From the NCBI GenBank assembly GCA_005884575.1, contig VAWW01000065.1:1-51062 (forward strand): a stretch of 51,062 bases of DNA. Reading direction: 5' to 3'. Shown piece by piece: positions 32,795 through 40,502 of this stretch; positions within the stretch are counted from its first letter, which is position 1, and each line of letters opens with the position of its first letter. The DNA comes from Actinomycetota bacterium. GTDB lineage: Bacteria; Actinomycetota; Thermoleophilia; Gaiellales; Gaiellaceae. The position numbers and the translations under genes were made by a program. The notes below the pieces were generated by a model. The model made no database searches and was not told where the DNA came from. It worked only from the letters and a program-made list of their open reading frames with translations.

Positions 32795-33205
32795 ATGAAT
32801 CGCGCCGTGGCGACCCCGTCGATCGACGTCCTGCAGCGCGTCCCGCTCTTCGCCGGGCTCGAGCGCAAGGAGCTCGAGTCGATCGCGGCGTCGATGCGGG
32901 AGCGGACCTTCCCCGCCGGCGACACGGTGACGCAGGAGGGAGCGGGCGGTGCCGGCTTCTTCGTCGTCGAGAACGGCGAGGCCGAGGTGACCGTGCACGG
33001 CGAGCCGCGAGGCAGCATCGGGCCGGGCGACTACTTCGGCGAGATCGCGCTGCTGACCGGCTCCGACCGGACCGCGACGATCGTCGCGAAGAGCGACCTG
33101 CACTGCTACGGGATGACGCCCTGGGACTTCCGGCCGCTAGTCGAGAGCAATCCGGGCATCGCCTGGAAGCTGCTCCAGTCGATGGCCGAGAAGCTGCGCT
33201 CCTAG
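32795..33205 (+). CDS. Stand-alone cyclic-nucleotide-binding domain protein
   Basis: 136 aa, one cNMP domain and almost nothing else: VLQRVPLFAGLERKELESIAASM, GGAGFFVVENGEAEVTV and GPGDYFGEIALLTGSDRTATI, with the Arg in the phosphate cassette replaced by a GSDRTA form. No DNA-binding domain, so it acts as a sensor module or partner. The ATG follows a TAGTCT box (32778-32783) by 11 nt. A strong terminator follows at 33287. Confidence 0.85.
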   Translation: MNRAVATPSIDVLQRVPLFAGLERKELESIAASMRERTFPAGDTVTQEGAGGAGFFVVENGEAEVTVHGEPRGSIGPGDYFGEIALLTGSDRTATIVAKSDLHCYGMTPWDFRPLVESNPGIAWKLLQSMAEKLRS

Positions 33206-33286
33206 CCGTGGCCGGCGTCGGCAACGAACCGGATTCGACCGCCTAGGTAGACATTCGCAGGCCGATCTGCTTGCATCAAGCGGGCT

Positions 33287-33336
33287 GCTCGGGGGCGCCT
33301 TTGCGGCGGGAGCCCCCGAGCGCCTTTTCTTTCTTT
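33287..33336 (+). terminator. Rho-independent terminator after cNMP gene
   Basis: GCTCGGGGGC (33287-33296), 15-nt loop, GCCCCCGAGC (33312-33321), then GCCTTTTCTTTCTTT. A 10-bp GC stem plus T-rich tail; the best terminator in the window. Confidence 0.9.
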
Positions 33337-33345
33337 CGAATCAGG

Positions 33346-33927
33346 TCAGGCGAGCCGGCGGGCGCCGTCGAAGCCACTGCTGTACGAGCCCTCGAGCCGC
33401 GAGATCTGGACGCTCGTGCCCGTGTGCGGGGCGTGGATGAAGCTGCCGTGGCCGACGTAGACGCCGACGTGGCCGGCGCCGTTGAAGAAGACCAGGTCGC
33501 CGGGCTTCAGCGCCGCACGGCGGACGCGCCGCCCGAGGCCGAACTGCGCGTACGAGCTGTGCGGCAGCGAGATGCCGATGTGCGCGTAGACGAAGCGGAC
33601 GAAGCCCGAGCAGTCGAAGCCGGTGCGCGGGGATGCGCCGCCCCAGCGGTACGGGATCCCCGTGAGATGCCGGGCGAACCGCACGGCGCGGGCTCCCAGC
33701 GGGAGCGGGGGCGCCGGCTTCGGCAGCAGTAGGGCCGGGACGGGGGACGATGCCGCAGGAGCGGGCACCGGGGCCGGCGTCGGCACCGGGTCCGGCAGCG
33801 GAGTGGCCGGCGCGGGCGCGTCGTCGGCACTCGCGACGCGTGCGAACGCGACCGCAGCATTGGAGAGCTCCCTTCGGGGGCATGCAGCGGCCCACCAGAC
33901 CGCCGCAGTGTCGTTGGGCCAGCTCAT
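33346..33927 (-). CDS. NlpC/P60 cell-wall peptidase
   Basis: 193 aa as read. The catalytic domain (~100-193) has Cys in FDCSGFVRFVY, His in GHVGVYVGHGSFIHAP and the preceding YRWGGASP. It is a gamma-D-Glu-diaminopimelate endopeptidase fold that cuts peptidoglycan stems. A Pro/Ala linker precedes it. The N-terminus is abnormal for an exported protein: AAVAFARVASADDAP looks like the end of a signal peptide, but the start of one is missing. A good Shine-Dalgarno sequence and an ATG (33860), out of frame, lie just before it, suggesting a small deletion there. The start at 33927 is therefore provisional. Confidence 0.8.
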   Translation of the reverse strand: MSWPNDTAAVWWAAACPRRELSNAAVAFARVASADDAPAPATPLPDPVPTPAPVPAPAASSPVPALLLPKPAPPLPLGARAVRFARHLTGIPYRWGGASPRTGFDCSGFVRFVYAHIGISLPHSSYAQFGLGRRVRRAALKPGDLVFFNGAGHVGVYVGHGSFIHAPHTGTSVQISRLEGSYSSGFDGARRLA

Positions 33928-34015
33928 TTGAGCAGCCTTTCGCGGCGGCCGCATCACCCTGACGGGCCAGGACCCGGGGCCTTTAATCCCTGGGACCCCG
34001 GGGTTAGCATGGCCC

Positions 34016-34405
34016 ATGGCGACCGTGGGAGACCTGATGTCCAGGGAACTCGTGCGTGTCGCTCGTGACGATTCGATCGAGGACGCCGCCGAGCGGATGA
34101 GCGGCCGCCGGGTCGGCTCCGCGCTCGTCTTCGACGGCGAGCGGCTCGTCGGGATCCTCACCGAGCGCGACGTCCTCCGGGTCGTCGGCGCGCGCCGGCT
34201 GGCCGGCGCCGTCGTGAGCGACTGGATGACGTCCCACCCGGAGACGGTCGGCGCCGAGGAGACCGTGGAACAGGCCGGAGTCCTGATGCTCCACGGCGGC
34301 TTCCGCCACCTCCCCGTCGTCGACGGCACCGCCGTCGTGGGCATCGTCTCGATGCGGGACCTCGTCGGCGACGCGCTATCGGATCACGCGCCGCGCGGCG
34401 CCTGA
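34016..34405 (+). CDS. CBS-domain pair protein
   Basis: 129 aa consisting of two CBS domains: TVGDLMSRELVRVARDDSIEDAAERMSGRRVGSALVFDGERLVGILTERDVLR and DWMTSHPETVGAEETVEQAGVLMLHGGFRHLPVVDG. These bind adenine nucleotides such as AMP or ATP and regulate a partner protein. A TAGCAT box (34005-34010) 5 nt before the ATG points to leaderless transcription. A hairpin with CCCGGGG/CCCCGGG arms lies in the upstream spacer. Confidence 0.9.
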   Translation: MATVGDLMSRELVRVARDDSIEDAAERMSGRRVGSALVFDGERLVGILTERDVLRVVGARRLAGAVVSDWMTSHPETVGAEETVEQAGVLMLHGGFRHLPVVDGTAVVGIVSMRDLVGDALSDHAPRGA

Positions 34406-34527
34406 CAGCGACCGCCCCCTCGGGGGACACTGCCCATGTCCGGCCCAGCCCAGACCGGTGCCAGGCAACGGCCGGGCTGGCAATGGACGTGGCCGCGCCA
34501 GGCCCGGTCGCCGGTATCGTCGCGCGG

Positions 34528-35712
34528 ATGCAGGGGGTCGACCGGCGAGCGATGACCGATCTCGCCGCCGGTCACCTCGCTGCGGACTTCGCGCAGGGTG
34601 CCGTGCCGGCGCTGCTCGTCTTCCTTAAGCCGGTGCTGCACCTCTCGTACACCATGACCGCGGCGGTCGTCCTCGTCGGCACGGTGACCTCGTCGATCGC
34701 GCAGCCGGTCTTCGGACACTGGTCGGATCGTCGCGGCGCGGTCTGGCTGATGCCGGCCGGCGTGTTCCTCGCGGGCGCGGGACTCGCGCTCTCGGCCGTC
34801 TCCCCGAAGTACGCGCTGCTGCTCGTGCTGATCGGGATCTCCGGACTCGGCGTCGGCGCCTTCCACCCGGAGGCGATGAAGGTCGCAGGCCACGCGAGCG
34901 GCGCGCGTCGCGCGAGCGGGATGGCGTTCTTCGCGACCGGAGGCAACATTGGGTTCGCACTCGGGCCGCTGCTCGCAAACGCGGCGATCTCGCCGCTCGG
35001 AATGACCGGCGGCCTGCTGCTCGTCGTCCCCGGTGTGCTCGTCGCGTTGCATCTGCTGCGGGAGCACGGCTACCTCACGCACATCCGCAGCTCGCGCTCG
35101 GGCCACGTCGGCACCACTCCGGCGGCCGACCGGCCGGACGCGTTCAAGCTGCTGCTCGTCGTGATCGGCCTGCGCAGCATCGCGTACTACGGCCTCTTCA
35201 CCTTCGTCCCGCTGTGGGAGGTCTCGCGCGGCCACTCGAAGTCGTACGGGAACACGCTGCTGTCGCTCGTCCTGCTCGCGGGAGTCGCGGGCACGCTCAT
35301 TGCCGGGCCGCTCGCGGACCGGTACGGACGGCGCGTCGTGCTGCTCGCGAGCCTCGTGCTCTCGCCCGGCCTCGTGCTCGCCTACGTCCTCGTCGGCGGG
35401 ACGATCGGCGCGGTCGCGGTCTGTGCGGCCGGCGCCGCCGTCGTCAGCACGTTCGGCGTCACGATCGTGCTCAGCCAGGAGTACCTCCCGAGCAGAATCG
35501 CGATGGCGTCGGGGATGTCGGTCGGCCTGGCGACCGGCCTGGGCGGCATCGCCGCGGTCGCGCTGGGCGCGATCGCGGACGCCGTCGATCTCCGGACGGC
35601 GCTCATCGCGACGGCGGCCGGCCCGGCCGTGGGCGTCCTCGTGGCGCTCATGCTCCCGGGCGACCGGCGCCTCCACGCGACTCCGGCGACGGCGGCGATC
35701 GACTCGCAATAG
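34528..35712 (+). CDS. MFS transporter, fosmidomycin-resistance (Fsr) type
   Basis: 394 aa, about 12 helices. The N-terminus TDLAAGHLAADFAQGAVPALLVFLKP and GHWSDRRGAVWLMPAGV match the Fsr branch of the major facilitator superfamily. LADRYGRRVVLLAS is the second-half counterpart. Probably a drug/H+ exporter; the substrate is not predictable. I prefer the ATG at 34528 to the in-frame ATG at 34483. It lies 7 nt after a TATCGT box, and the extra residues are not conserved-looking. Confidence 0.82.
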   Translation: MQGVDRRAMTDLAAGHLAADFAQGAVPALLVFLKPVLHLSYTMTAAVVLVGTVTSSIAQPVFGHWSDRRGAVWLMPAGVFLAGAGLALSAVSPKYALLLVLIGISGLGVGAFHPEAMKVAGHASGARRASGMAFFATGGNIGFALGPLLANAAISPLGMTGGLLLVVPGVLVALHLLREHGYLTHIRSSRSGHVGTTPAADRPDAFKLLLVVIGLRSIAYYGLFTFVPLWEVSRGHSKSYGNTLLSLVLLAGVAGTLIAGPLADRYGRRVVLLASLVLSPGLVLAYVLVGGTIGAVAVCAAGAAVVSTFGVTIVLSQEYLPSRIAMASGMSVGLATGLGGIAAVALGAIADAVDLRTALIATAAGPAVGVLVALMLPGDRRLHATPATAAIDSQ

Positions 35713-35732
35713 GCCTCGCCTACAATTCGCGC

Positions 35733-37385
35733 ATCGCATCGACGCCAAACCGCGTCGAGGAGCGCTTCCTCTACGAGATCATCTCGACGGTCGGCTCCTC
35801 GCTCAACCTCGAAGAGGTGCTCGACGGCGTGCTGCGATTGATGTCGGATGCGAGCTCCGTGCACGCCTGCTTCGTCTACCTGCTCGACCGCGACGGGAGG
35901 CGGCTCCTCCTCCGAGCGGCATCCGATCCGTACGCATCGCTCGCCGGGCAGATCGAGCTGAAGCACGGCGACGGCCTCGCATGGTGGGCGCTCGAGCGAG
36001 GCGAGGCGGCGTTCATCCGCGAGCGTGCGCTCGACGACCCGCGCGTCAAGTACGTTCCCGAGCTGGAGGAGGAACGGTTCCAGTCGCTCGTGGCCGTACC
36101 GCTGCTCGGCAAGCGCGGGGATCAGATCGGAGCGATCACGCTCCACACCGAGGCGCCGCGCGAGTTCACCGACGCCGAAGTCGAGTTCCTCGCGTCGAGC
36201 GGCTCGCTGCTCGCCGGCGCGATCGAGAACGCGCAGCTCTACGACGAGATGCGGCAGCGCGTCGACGAGCTCGAGCATCTGACCGAGCTCGCCGAAGCAG
36301 TCGCCGCCGCGGAGACGCTGGAGGAGCTCGGGCCCGAGGTCGTGGAGCGCAGCCGGAAACTGCTCGGCGCGGAGGCCGCGCACCTCTACGTGCTCGATGC
36401 GGACGAGGAGCGCCTGCACCTGCGCTGGTCCACGGGCGGTGACGCGCCGGCGACGATCGGCCTCACCGATCTCGGACCGGAGGTCGGCCGGAGCGGCCGG
36501 ACGTCGCGGCTCGCCGTCTCGCTCGTCGCCGGCGGCGAGCTGCTCGGCGCGCTCGTCGCGACCGGGACGCGCGAGCTCGACCTCGGCCGCGCGGCGGCGA
36601 ACCAGGCAGCGGTGGCGATCAAGAAGATCCAGGTGCTCGAGCGCCTGACGGAGAAGAACCTGATCAAGGACTTCTTCGAGGACCTCGCCGCGCAACGGCT
36701 CGGCGACGCCCTCGAAGGGCGTGCGGCGCGGCTCGGCTGCGACCTCGACGAGCCGCACGTCGTCGTCGCTGCGGTGAAGGTCGACGACGGCCTCGAGCGC
36801 GCGCTCGCCGGTCTCGTCCGCGGCGCCCTGATCGACCGGCGGGACCAGTCGCTGCGTGCGCTCTATCCCCTCTCGCAGAGCGGGGCAGGCCGGCTCCTCG
36901 AGGACCTGAAGGGCGTCCACGGCGACGCGACGATCGGCGTCTCGGGGGCCTGCGTCGGCGCAGCCGCGCTCGCACACGGCTTCGAGGAGGCGCGGCACGC
37001 GCTGCTCGGCGCGGCCGTCACGCGGCGGGAGGGCGCCGTGCTCGCATACGACGAGCTCGGCCCGTACAAGTACCTACTCCGGATCGCCCTCGATCCGGCC
37101 GCCCGCGACTCGACGATCGACGCCGTCGCGAAGCTCGTCGAGTACGACGAGGAGCGCGGCGCCTCGCTGCTCGCGACGCTCGAGGAGTTCCTCCACCGCC
37201 GCGGCAACATCAGCGCGACCTCCGACGCGCTCTACGTCCACCCGAACACGCTGCGCCAGCGCCTGCGCAGGATCGCCGACCTGACGGGGATCGACCTCCG
37301 TCGAGACGACTGGCTGATGGTGGAGATCGCCGTGAAGATGGTGCGGCTCAGGGAGGCCCTGGGAGCGACCACGCCCCACACATGA
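35733..37385 (+). CDS. PucR-family regulator with two GAF domains
   Basis: About 550 aa. GAF 1 (~10-165) has EIISTVGSSLNLEEVLDGVL and VPLLGKRGDQIGAITLHT. GAF 2 (~190-300) is followed by a PucR-type C-terminus: a GGDEF-like fold remnant, then the helix-turn-helix FLHRRGNISATSDALYVHPNTLRQRLRRI. Such regulators control nitrogen-compound catabolism. It lies directly upstream of the gmaS-mgs operon on the same strand, so it is the likely activator. No ATG, GTG or TTG fits the N-terminus. A TACAAT box at 35721-35726 stands 6 nt before an ATC codon (35733), which may serve as a leaderless start. Confidence 0.82.
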   Translation: MASTPNRVEERFLYEIISTVGSSLNLEEVLDGVLRLMSDASSVHACFVYLLDRDGRRLLLRAASDPYASLAGQIELKHGDGLAWWALERGEAAFIRERALDDPRVKYVPELEEERFQSLVAVPLLGKRGDQIGAITLHTEAPREFTDAEVEFLASSGSLLAGAIENAQLYDEMRQRVDELEHLTELAEAVAAAETLEELGPEVVERSRKLLGAEAAHLYVLDADEERLHLRWSTGGDAPATIGLTDLGPEVGRSGRTSRLAVSLVAGGELLGALVATGTRELDLGRAAANQAAVAIKKIQVLERLTEKNLIKDFFEDLAAQRLGDALEGRAARLGCDLDEPHVVVAAVKVDDGLERALAGLVRGALIDRRDQSLRALYPLSQSGAGRLLEDLKGVHGDATIGVSGACVGAAALAHGFEEARHALLGAAVTRREGAVLAYDELGPYKYLLRIALDPAARDSTIDAVAKLVEYDEERGASLLATLEEFLHRRGNISATSDALYVHPNTLRQRLRRIADLTGIDLRRDDWLMVEIAVKMVRLREALGATTPHT

Positions 37386-37471
37386 GGGGCCGGGAGGTGT
37401 GGAGACATCCGCCCTCCCACCTTTCCTGTGCCGGGTGATACAACCTTGCGGCCACCGACCGAGGAGGAGTG

Positions 37472-38836
37472 ATGGCCGTCGCGACCGACCCGAGGCTGGA
37501 AGAGGTCAGGAAGATCACCAAGGGCCGCGGAGTCGAGTTCTTCTTCGCGCAGTTCGTCGACATGTACAGCCGTCCCAGCGCGAAGCTCGTCCCCGCGGCG
37601 AACCTGGACGACCTCGCCAATGACGGAGCGGGCTTCGCCGGCTTCGCCGCCGGCGAGATCGGCCAGCTGCCGAGCGACCCGGACATCGCCGCGATGCCCG
37701 ACCTCGACAGCCTGACGCTCGTCCCGTGGCAGGAGAACCTGGCGCGCTTCGCGTGCGACGTGACGGTGGAGGGCGAGCCGTGGCCGTACTGCCCGCGGAC
37801 GATCCTCAAGCGGCAGCTCGCGCGCGCGAAGGAGCTCGGCTACGACTTCAAGATCGGCCTCGAGCTCGAGTACTTCCTCGTCCGCCGCAGGGCAGACGGC
37901 TCGATCGAGATCGCGGACCAGCAGGACACGCTCGAGAAGCCCTGCTACGACATGGCCGGCCTGACGCGCCGCTACGACTTCCTGACGACTGTCTCGAAGT
38001 ACTGCAACGAGATGGGTTGGGGGAACTACGCGAACGACCACGAGGACGCGAACGGTCAGTTCGAGCAGAACTTCATGTACGACGACGCGCTCGTGTCGTG
38101 CGACCGCGCGATCTTCTTCCGCTACATGGTGCACACGCTCGCCGAGCAGCACGGGATGATCGCGACGTTCATGCCGAAGCCGTTCACGAACCTGACCGGC
38201 AACGGCTGCCACTTCCACATGTCGCTGTGGGACGGCGAGACGAACCTCTTCCTCGACGAGAACGATCCGCGCGGCCTCGGCCTCTCCGAGCTCGCCTACA
38301 ACTTCATCGGCGGGCTCAAGGCACACGCGCGCGCGTACAGCGCGGTCACCGCGCCGACGGTCAACTCGTACAAGCGGCTGAAGCTCGGGACGACGACGAG
38401 CGGAGCGACCTGGTCGCCGGTCTGGATCTCGTACGGCTACAACAACCGGACGCAGATGCTCCGCATCCCCGGGCCGGGGCGCATCGAGGACAGGACGATC
38501 GACGGCTCGACGAACCCGTACCTGGCGGCGACCGCGGTGCTGGCGGCCGGCCTCGACGGGATCGACAAGAAGCTGGACGCGGGCGAGCCGAACAACGAGA
38601 ACCTGTACTCGATCTCGTACGACGAGCTGAGTGCCCGCGGCCTCCAGACGCTGCCGCCGAACCTGCTGACCGCGACGATGGAGCTCGAGCAGGACGACGT
38701 CCTCCGCGGGGCGCTCGGCCACTGCCGCACCGAGGACTACGTCGACTACTTCATCAAGGTGAAGCGCGACGAGTGGAACCGGTACCACGAGCACGTCACG
38801 CCCTGGGAGATCAACGAATACCTGACCCGCTTCTAG
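37472..38836 (+). CDS. gmaS: Gamma-glutamylmethylamide synthetase / type III glutamine synthetase-like ligase
   Basis: 454 aa. GS-fold ligase of the GlnT/GmaS branch: EFFFAQFVDMYSRPSAKLVPA, GAGFAGFAAGEIGQ, IGLELEYFLVRR (metal Glu), NDHEDANGQFEQNF and NGCHFHMSLWD (His-metal region), then NPYLAATAVLAAGLDGI. Shorter than typical GlnA and lacking the adenylylation Tyr loop. In the N-methylglutamate pathway it joins methylamine to glutamate using ATP. Linkage to the mgs and mgd genes supports that over plain glutamine synthesis. The ATG at 37472 follows GAGGAGG; a GTG one codon earlier is the alternative. Confidence 0.82.
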   Translation: MAVATDPRLEEVRKITKGRGVEFFFAQFVDMYSRPSAKLVPAANLDDLANDGAGFAGFAAGEIGQLPSDPDIAAMPDLDSLTLVPWQENLARFACDVTVEGEPWPYCPRTILKRQLARAKELGYDFKIGLELEYFLVRRRADGSIEIADQQDTLEKPCYDMAGLTRRYDFLTTVSKYCNEMGWGNYANDHEDANGQFEQNFMYDDALVSCDRAIFFRYMVHTLAEQHGMIATFMPKPFTNLTGNGCHFHMSLWDGETNLFLDENDPRGLGLSELAYNFIGGLKAHARAYSAVTAPTVNSYKRLKLGTTTSGATWSPVWISYGYNNRTQMLRIPGPGRIEDRTIDGSTNPYLAATAVLAAGLDGIDKKLDAGEPNNENLYSISYDELSARGLQTLPPNLLTATMELEQDDVLRGALGHCRTEDYVDYFIKVKRDEWNRYHEHVTPWEINEYLTRF

Positions 38837-38839
38837 ACG

Positions 38840-38920
38840 TGTAGGAATCCTCCACAGCCGCGGCCGGAAGATTGGCCGCGGCTGGCGAGTCTCGCCCGTA
38901 GTCTGTGTAGGAAGTCTCCA
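38840..38920 (+). promoter_or_regulatory. Direct repeats and hairpin between gmaS and mgsA
   Basis: TGTAGGAATCCTCCA (38840-38854) and TGTAGGAAGTCTCCA (38906-38920) are near-identical direct repeats, the second ending on the mgsA start codon. Between them is a perfect 11-bp stem, CAGCCGCGGCC (38855-38865) with GGCCGCGGCTG (38874-38884). Operator pair plus attenuator or processing hairpin is a reasonable reading. A TAGTCT box lies at 38899-38904. Confidence 0.5.
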
Positions 38921-39801
38921 TGTGCGGAATCGTCGGTCTCTTCTGCAAGAACCCGGAGCTCGAGCCACTACTCGGGGAGTACCTGTCCGCGATGCTCGTC
39001 CAGATGGACGAGCGCGGGCCGGATTCCGCGGGCGTGGCGATCTACCGCGACCCGGCTTCGGACGGGTGGAGCAAGCTCACGCTGTACTGCGCCGACCCGG
39101 CGGTCGACTGGGACGCGATCGGCGGCGAGGTGCTCGACGTCCGCGCGAAGCACGCGGTCGTCCTGCTCGAGGGCGACGCCGACGAGGCCGAGGCGGCGAT
39201 CCGGGCCGCGCATCCCGGCGTCCGCGTGATGAGCGCCGGCCGGGTGATCGAGATCTACAAGGAGGTCGGGCGGCCCCGTGCGTTCGCCGGAGAGTTTCGC
39301 CTCGACGACTTCGCCGGAACGCACGGCCTCGGCCACACGCGCATGGCGACGGAGAGCCGCGTCACGACCGAGGGCTCGCATCCCTTCTCCACCGGCCACG
39401 ATCTCTGCCTCGTGCACAACGGCTCGCTCTCCAACCACAACCGGCTGCGCCGCGAGCTCCGACGCGAGGGGATCGAATTCCAGACCGAGAACGACACGGA
39501 GGTCGCGGCGGGCTACCTGACGTGGAGGCTGCGCGAGGGCGACTCGCTCGAGACTGCGCTCGAGAGCTGCCTCGAAGCGCTCGACGGCTTCTACACGTTC
39601 CTCGTCGGGACAGCGGACGGGTTCGCCGTTCTGCGGGACCCGATCGCGTGCAAGCCCGCGGTGCTCGCCGAGACCGACGACTGGGTCGCGATGGCGTCGG
39701 AGTACCGTGCAATCGCGGTCCTGCCCGGTGCAACCGACGCGCAGATCTGGGAGCCCGAGCCGCGCGTCGTCTATGCGTGGGAGAAGGCGCTCGTTGCGTG
39801 A
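38920..39801 (+). CDS. mgsA: N-methylglutamate synthase subunit A (class II glutamine amidotransferase domain)
   Basis: 293 aa. Starts MCGIVGLF, so Cys2 is the N-terminal nucleophile after Met removal. Other Ntn-amidotransferase motifs: MDERGPDSAGVAIY, GLGHTRMATES and LVHNGSLSNHNRLR. Corresponds to the amidotransferase domain of glutamate synthase as a separate polypeptide (GlxB/MgsA). It would release methylamine or ammonia from the gamma-glutamyl donor and channel it to MgsC. Overlaps mgsB by TGATG-type coupling. Confidence 0.84.
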   Translation: MCGIVGLFCKNPELEPLLGEYLSAMLVQMDERGPDSAGVAIYRDPASDGWSKLTLYCADPAVDWDAIGGEVLDVRAKHAVVLLEGDADEAEAAIRAAHPGVRVMSAGRVIEIYKEVGRPRAFAGEFRLDDFAGTHGLGHTRMATESRVTTEGSHPFSTGHDLCLVHNGSLSNHNRLRRELRREGIEFQTENDTEVAAGYLTWRLREGDSLETALESCLEALDGFYTFLVGTADGFAVLRDPIACKPAVLAETDDWVAMASEYRAIAVLPGATDAQIWEPEPRVVYAWEKALVA

Positions 39802-40502
39802 TGGCTGTCGCGGCTGACGTCGAAGTCGTCGATCTCGCGACGACCGCGCTACGCGACCTGAACCAGCGACTGCACGACCTCGATCCCGACGCGCCCGATC
39901 CGCGCTCGTGGCGGATCGTCAACCCGAACGGCGCGCACGCCGTCGCGTGCGGGCTCGACGCACTGGTCGACGTCGAGATCGTCGGCCACGTCGGCTACTA
40001 CTGCGCGGGGATGAACAAGCGGGCGACGGTTCGAGTGCGCGGCAACGCAGGTACCGGCGTCGCCGAGAACATCATGTCCGGCTCGGTCGTCGTCGACGGG
40101 AACGCGAGCCAGTCCGCAGGGGCGACCGGCCGCGGCGGACTGGTCGTCGTCCACGGCGACGCCGGCGCGCGGTGCGGCATCTCGATGAAGGGCGTGGACA
40201 TCGTCATCCGCGGCTCGATCGGCCATATGAGCGCGTTCATGGCGCAGCGCGGCACGCTCGTCGTCTGCGGCGACGCGGGCGAGGCACTCGGCGACTCGAT
40301 CTACGAGGCGCATCTGTACGTCCGCGGGGAGGTCGCCGGCCTCGGCGCCGACTGCGTCGAGAAGGAGCTCCGGGACGAGCACATGGCGGAGCTGCGCGCT
40401 CTGCTCGAGCGCGCGGCGATCGCGGACGTCGCTCCCGCCGAGTTCCGCCGCTACGGCTCTGCGCGGCAGCTCTACAACTTCAAGGTGGACAACGCGTACT
40501 GA
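39801..40502 (+). CDS. mgsB: N-methylglutamate synthase subunit B (GXGXG domain)
   Basis: 233 aa. After a short N-terminal helix come turns of a right-handed beta helix with G-rich repeats: VEIVGHVGYYCAGMNKRATVRVRGNAGTGVAENIMSG, GSVVVDGNASQSAGATGRGG and RCGISMKGVDIVIRGSIGH. This is the C-terminal GXGXG domain of glutamate synthase as a separate subunit (GlxC/MgsB). It serves as a structural platform between MgsA and MgsC. Stop and start overlap with both neighbours. Confidence 0.86.
   Translation: MAVAADVEVVDLATTALRDLNQRLHDLDPDAPDPRSWRIVNPNGAHAVACGLDALVDVEIVGHVGYYCAGMNKRATVRVRGNAGTGVAENIMSGSVVVDGNASQSAGATGRGGLVVVHGDAGARCGISMKGVDIVIRGSIGHMSAFMAQRGTLVVCGDAGEALGDSIYEAHLYVRGEVAGLGADCVEKELRDEHMAELRALLERAAIADVAPAEFRRYGSARQLYNFKVDNAY

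Noticed and set aside
34412..34482. Terminator after the CBS gene
   Set aside because: Short GC hairpins (CCCCC/GGGGG and CCAGCCC/GGGCTGG) are present but lack a T-run; evidence too weak to list.
37472..38836. Housekeeping glutamine synthetase GlnA
   Set aside because: Length, sequence blocks and linkage to split glutamate-synthase and sarcosine-oxidase-like genes place it with GlnT/GmaS.
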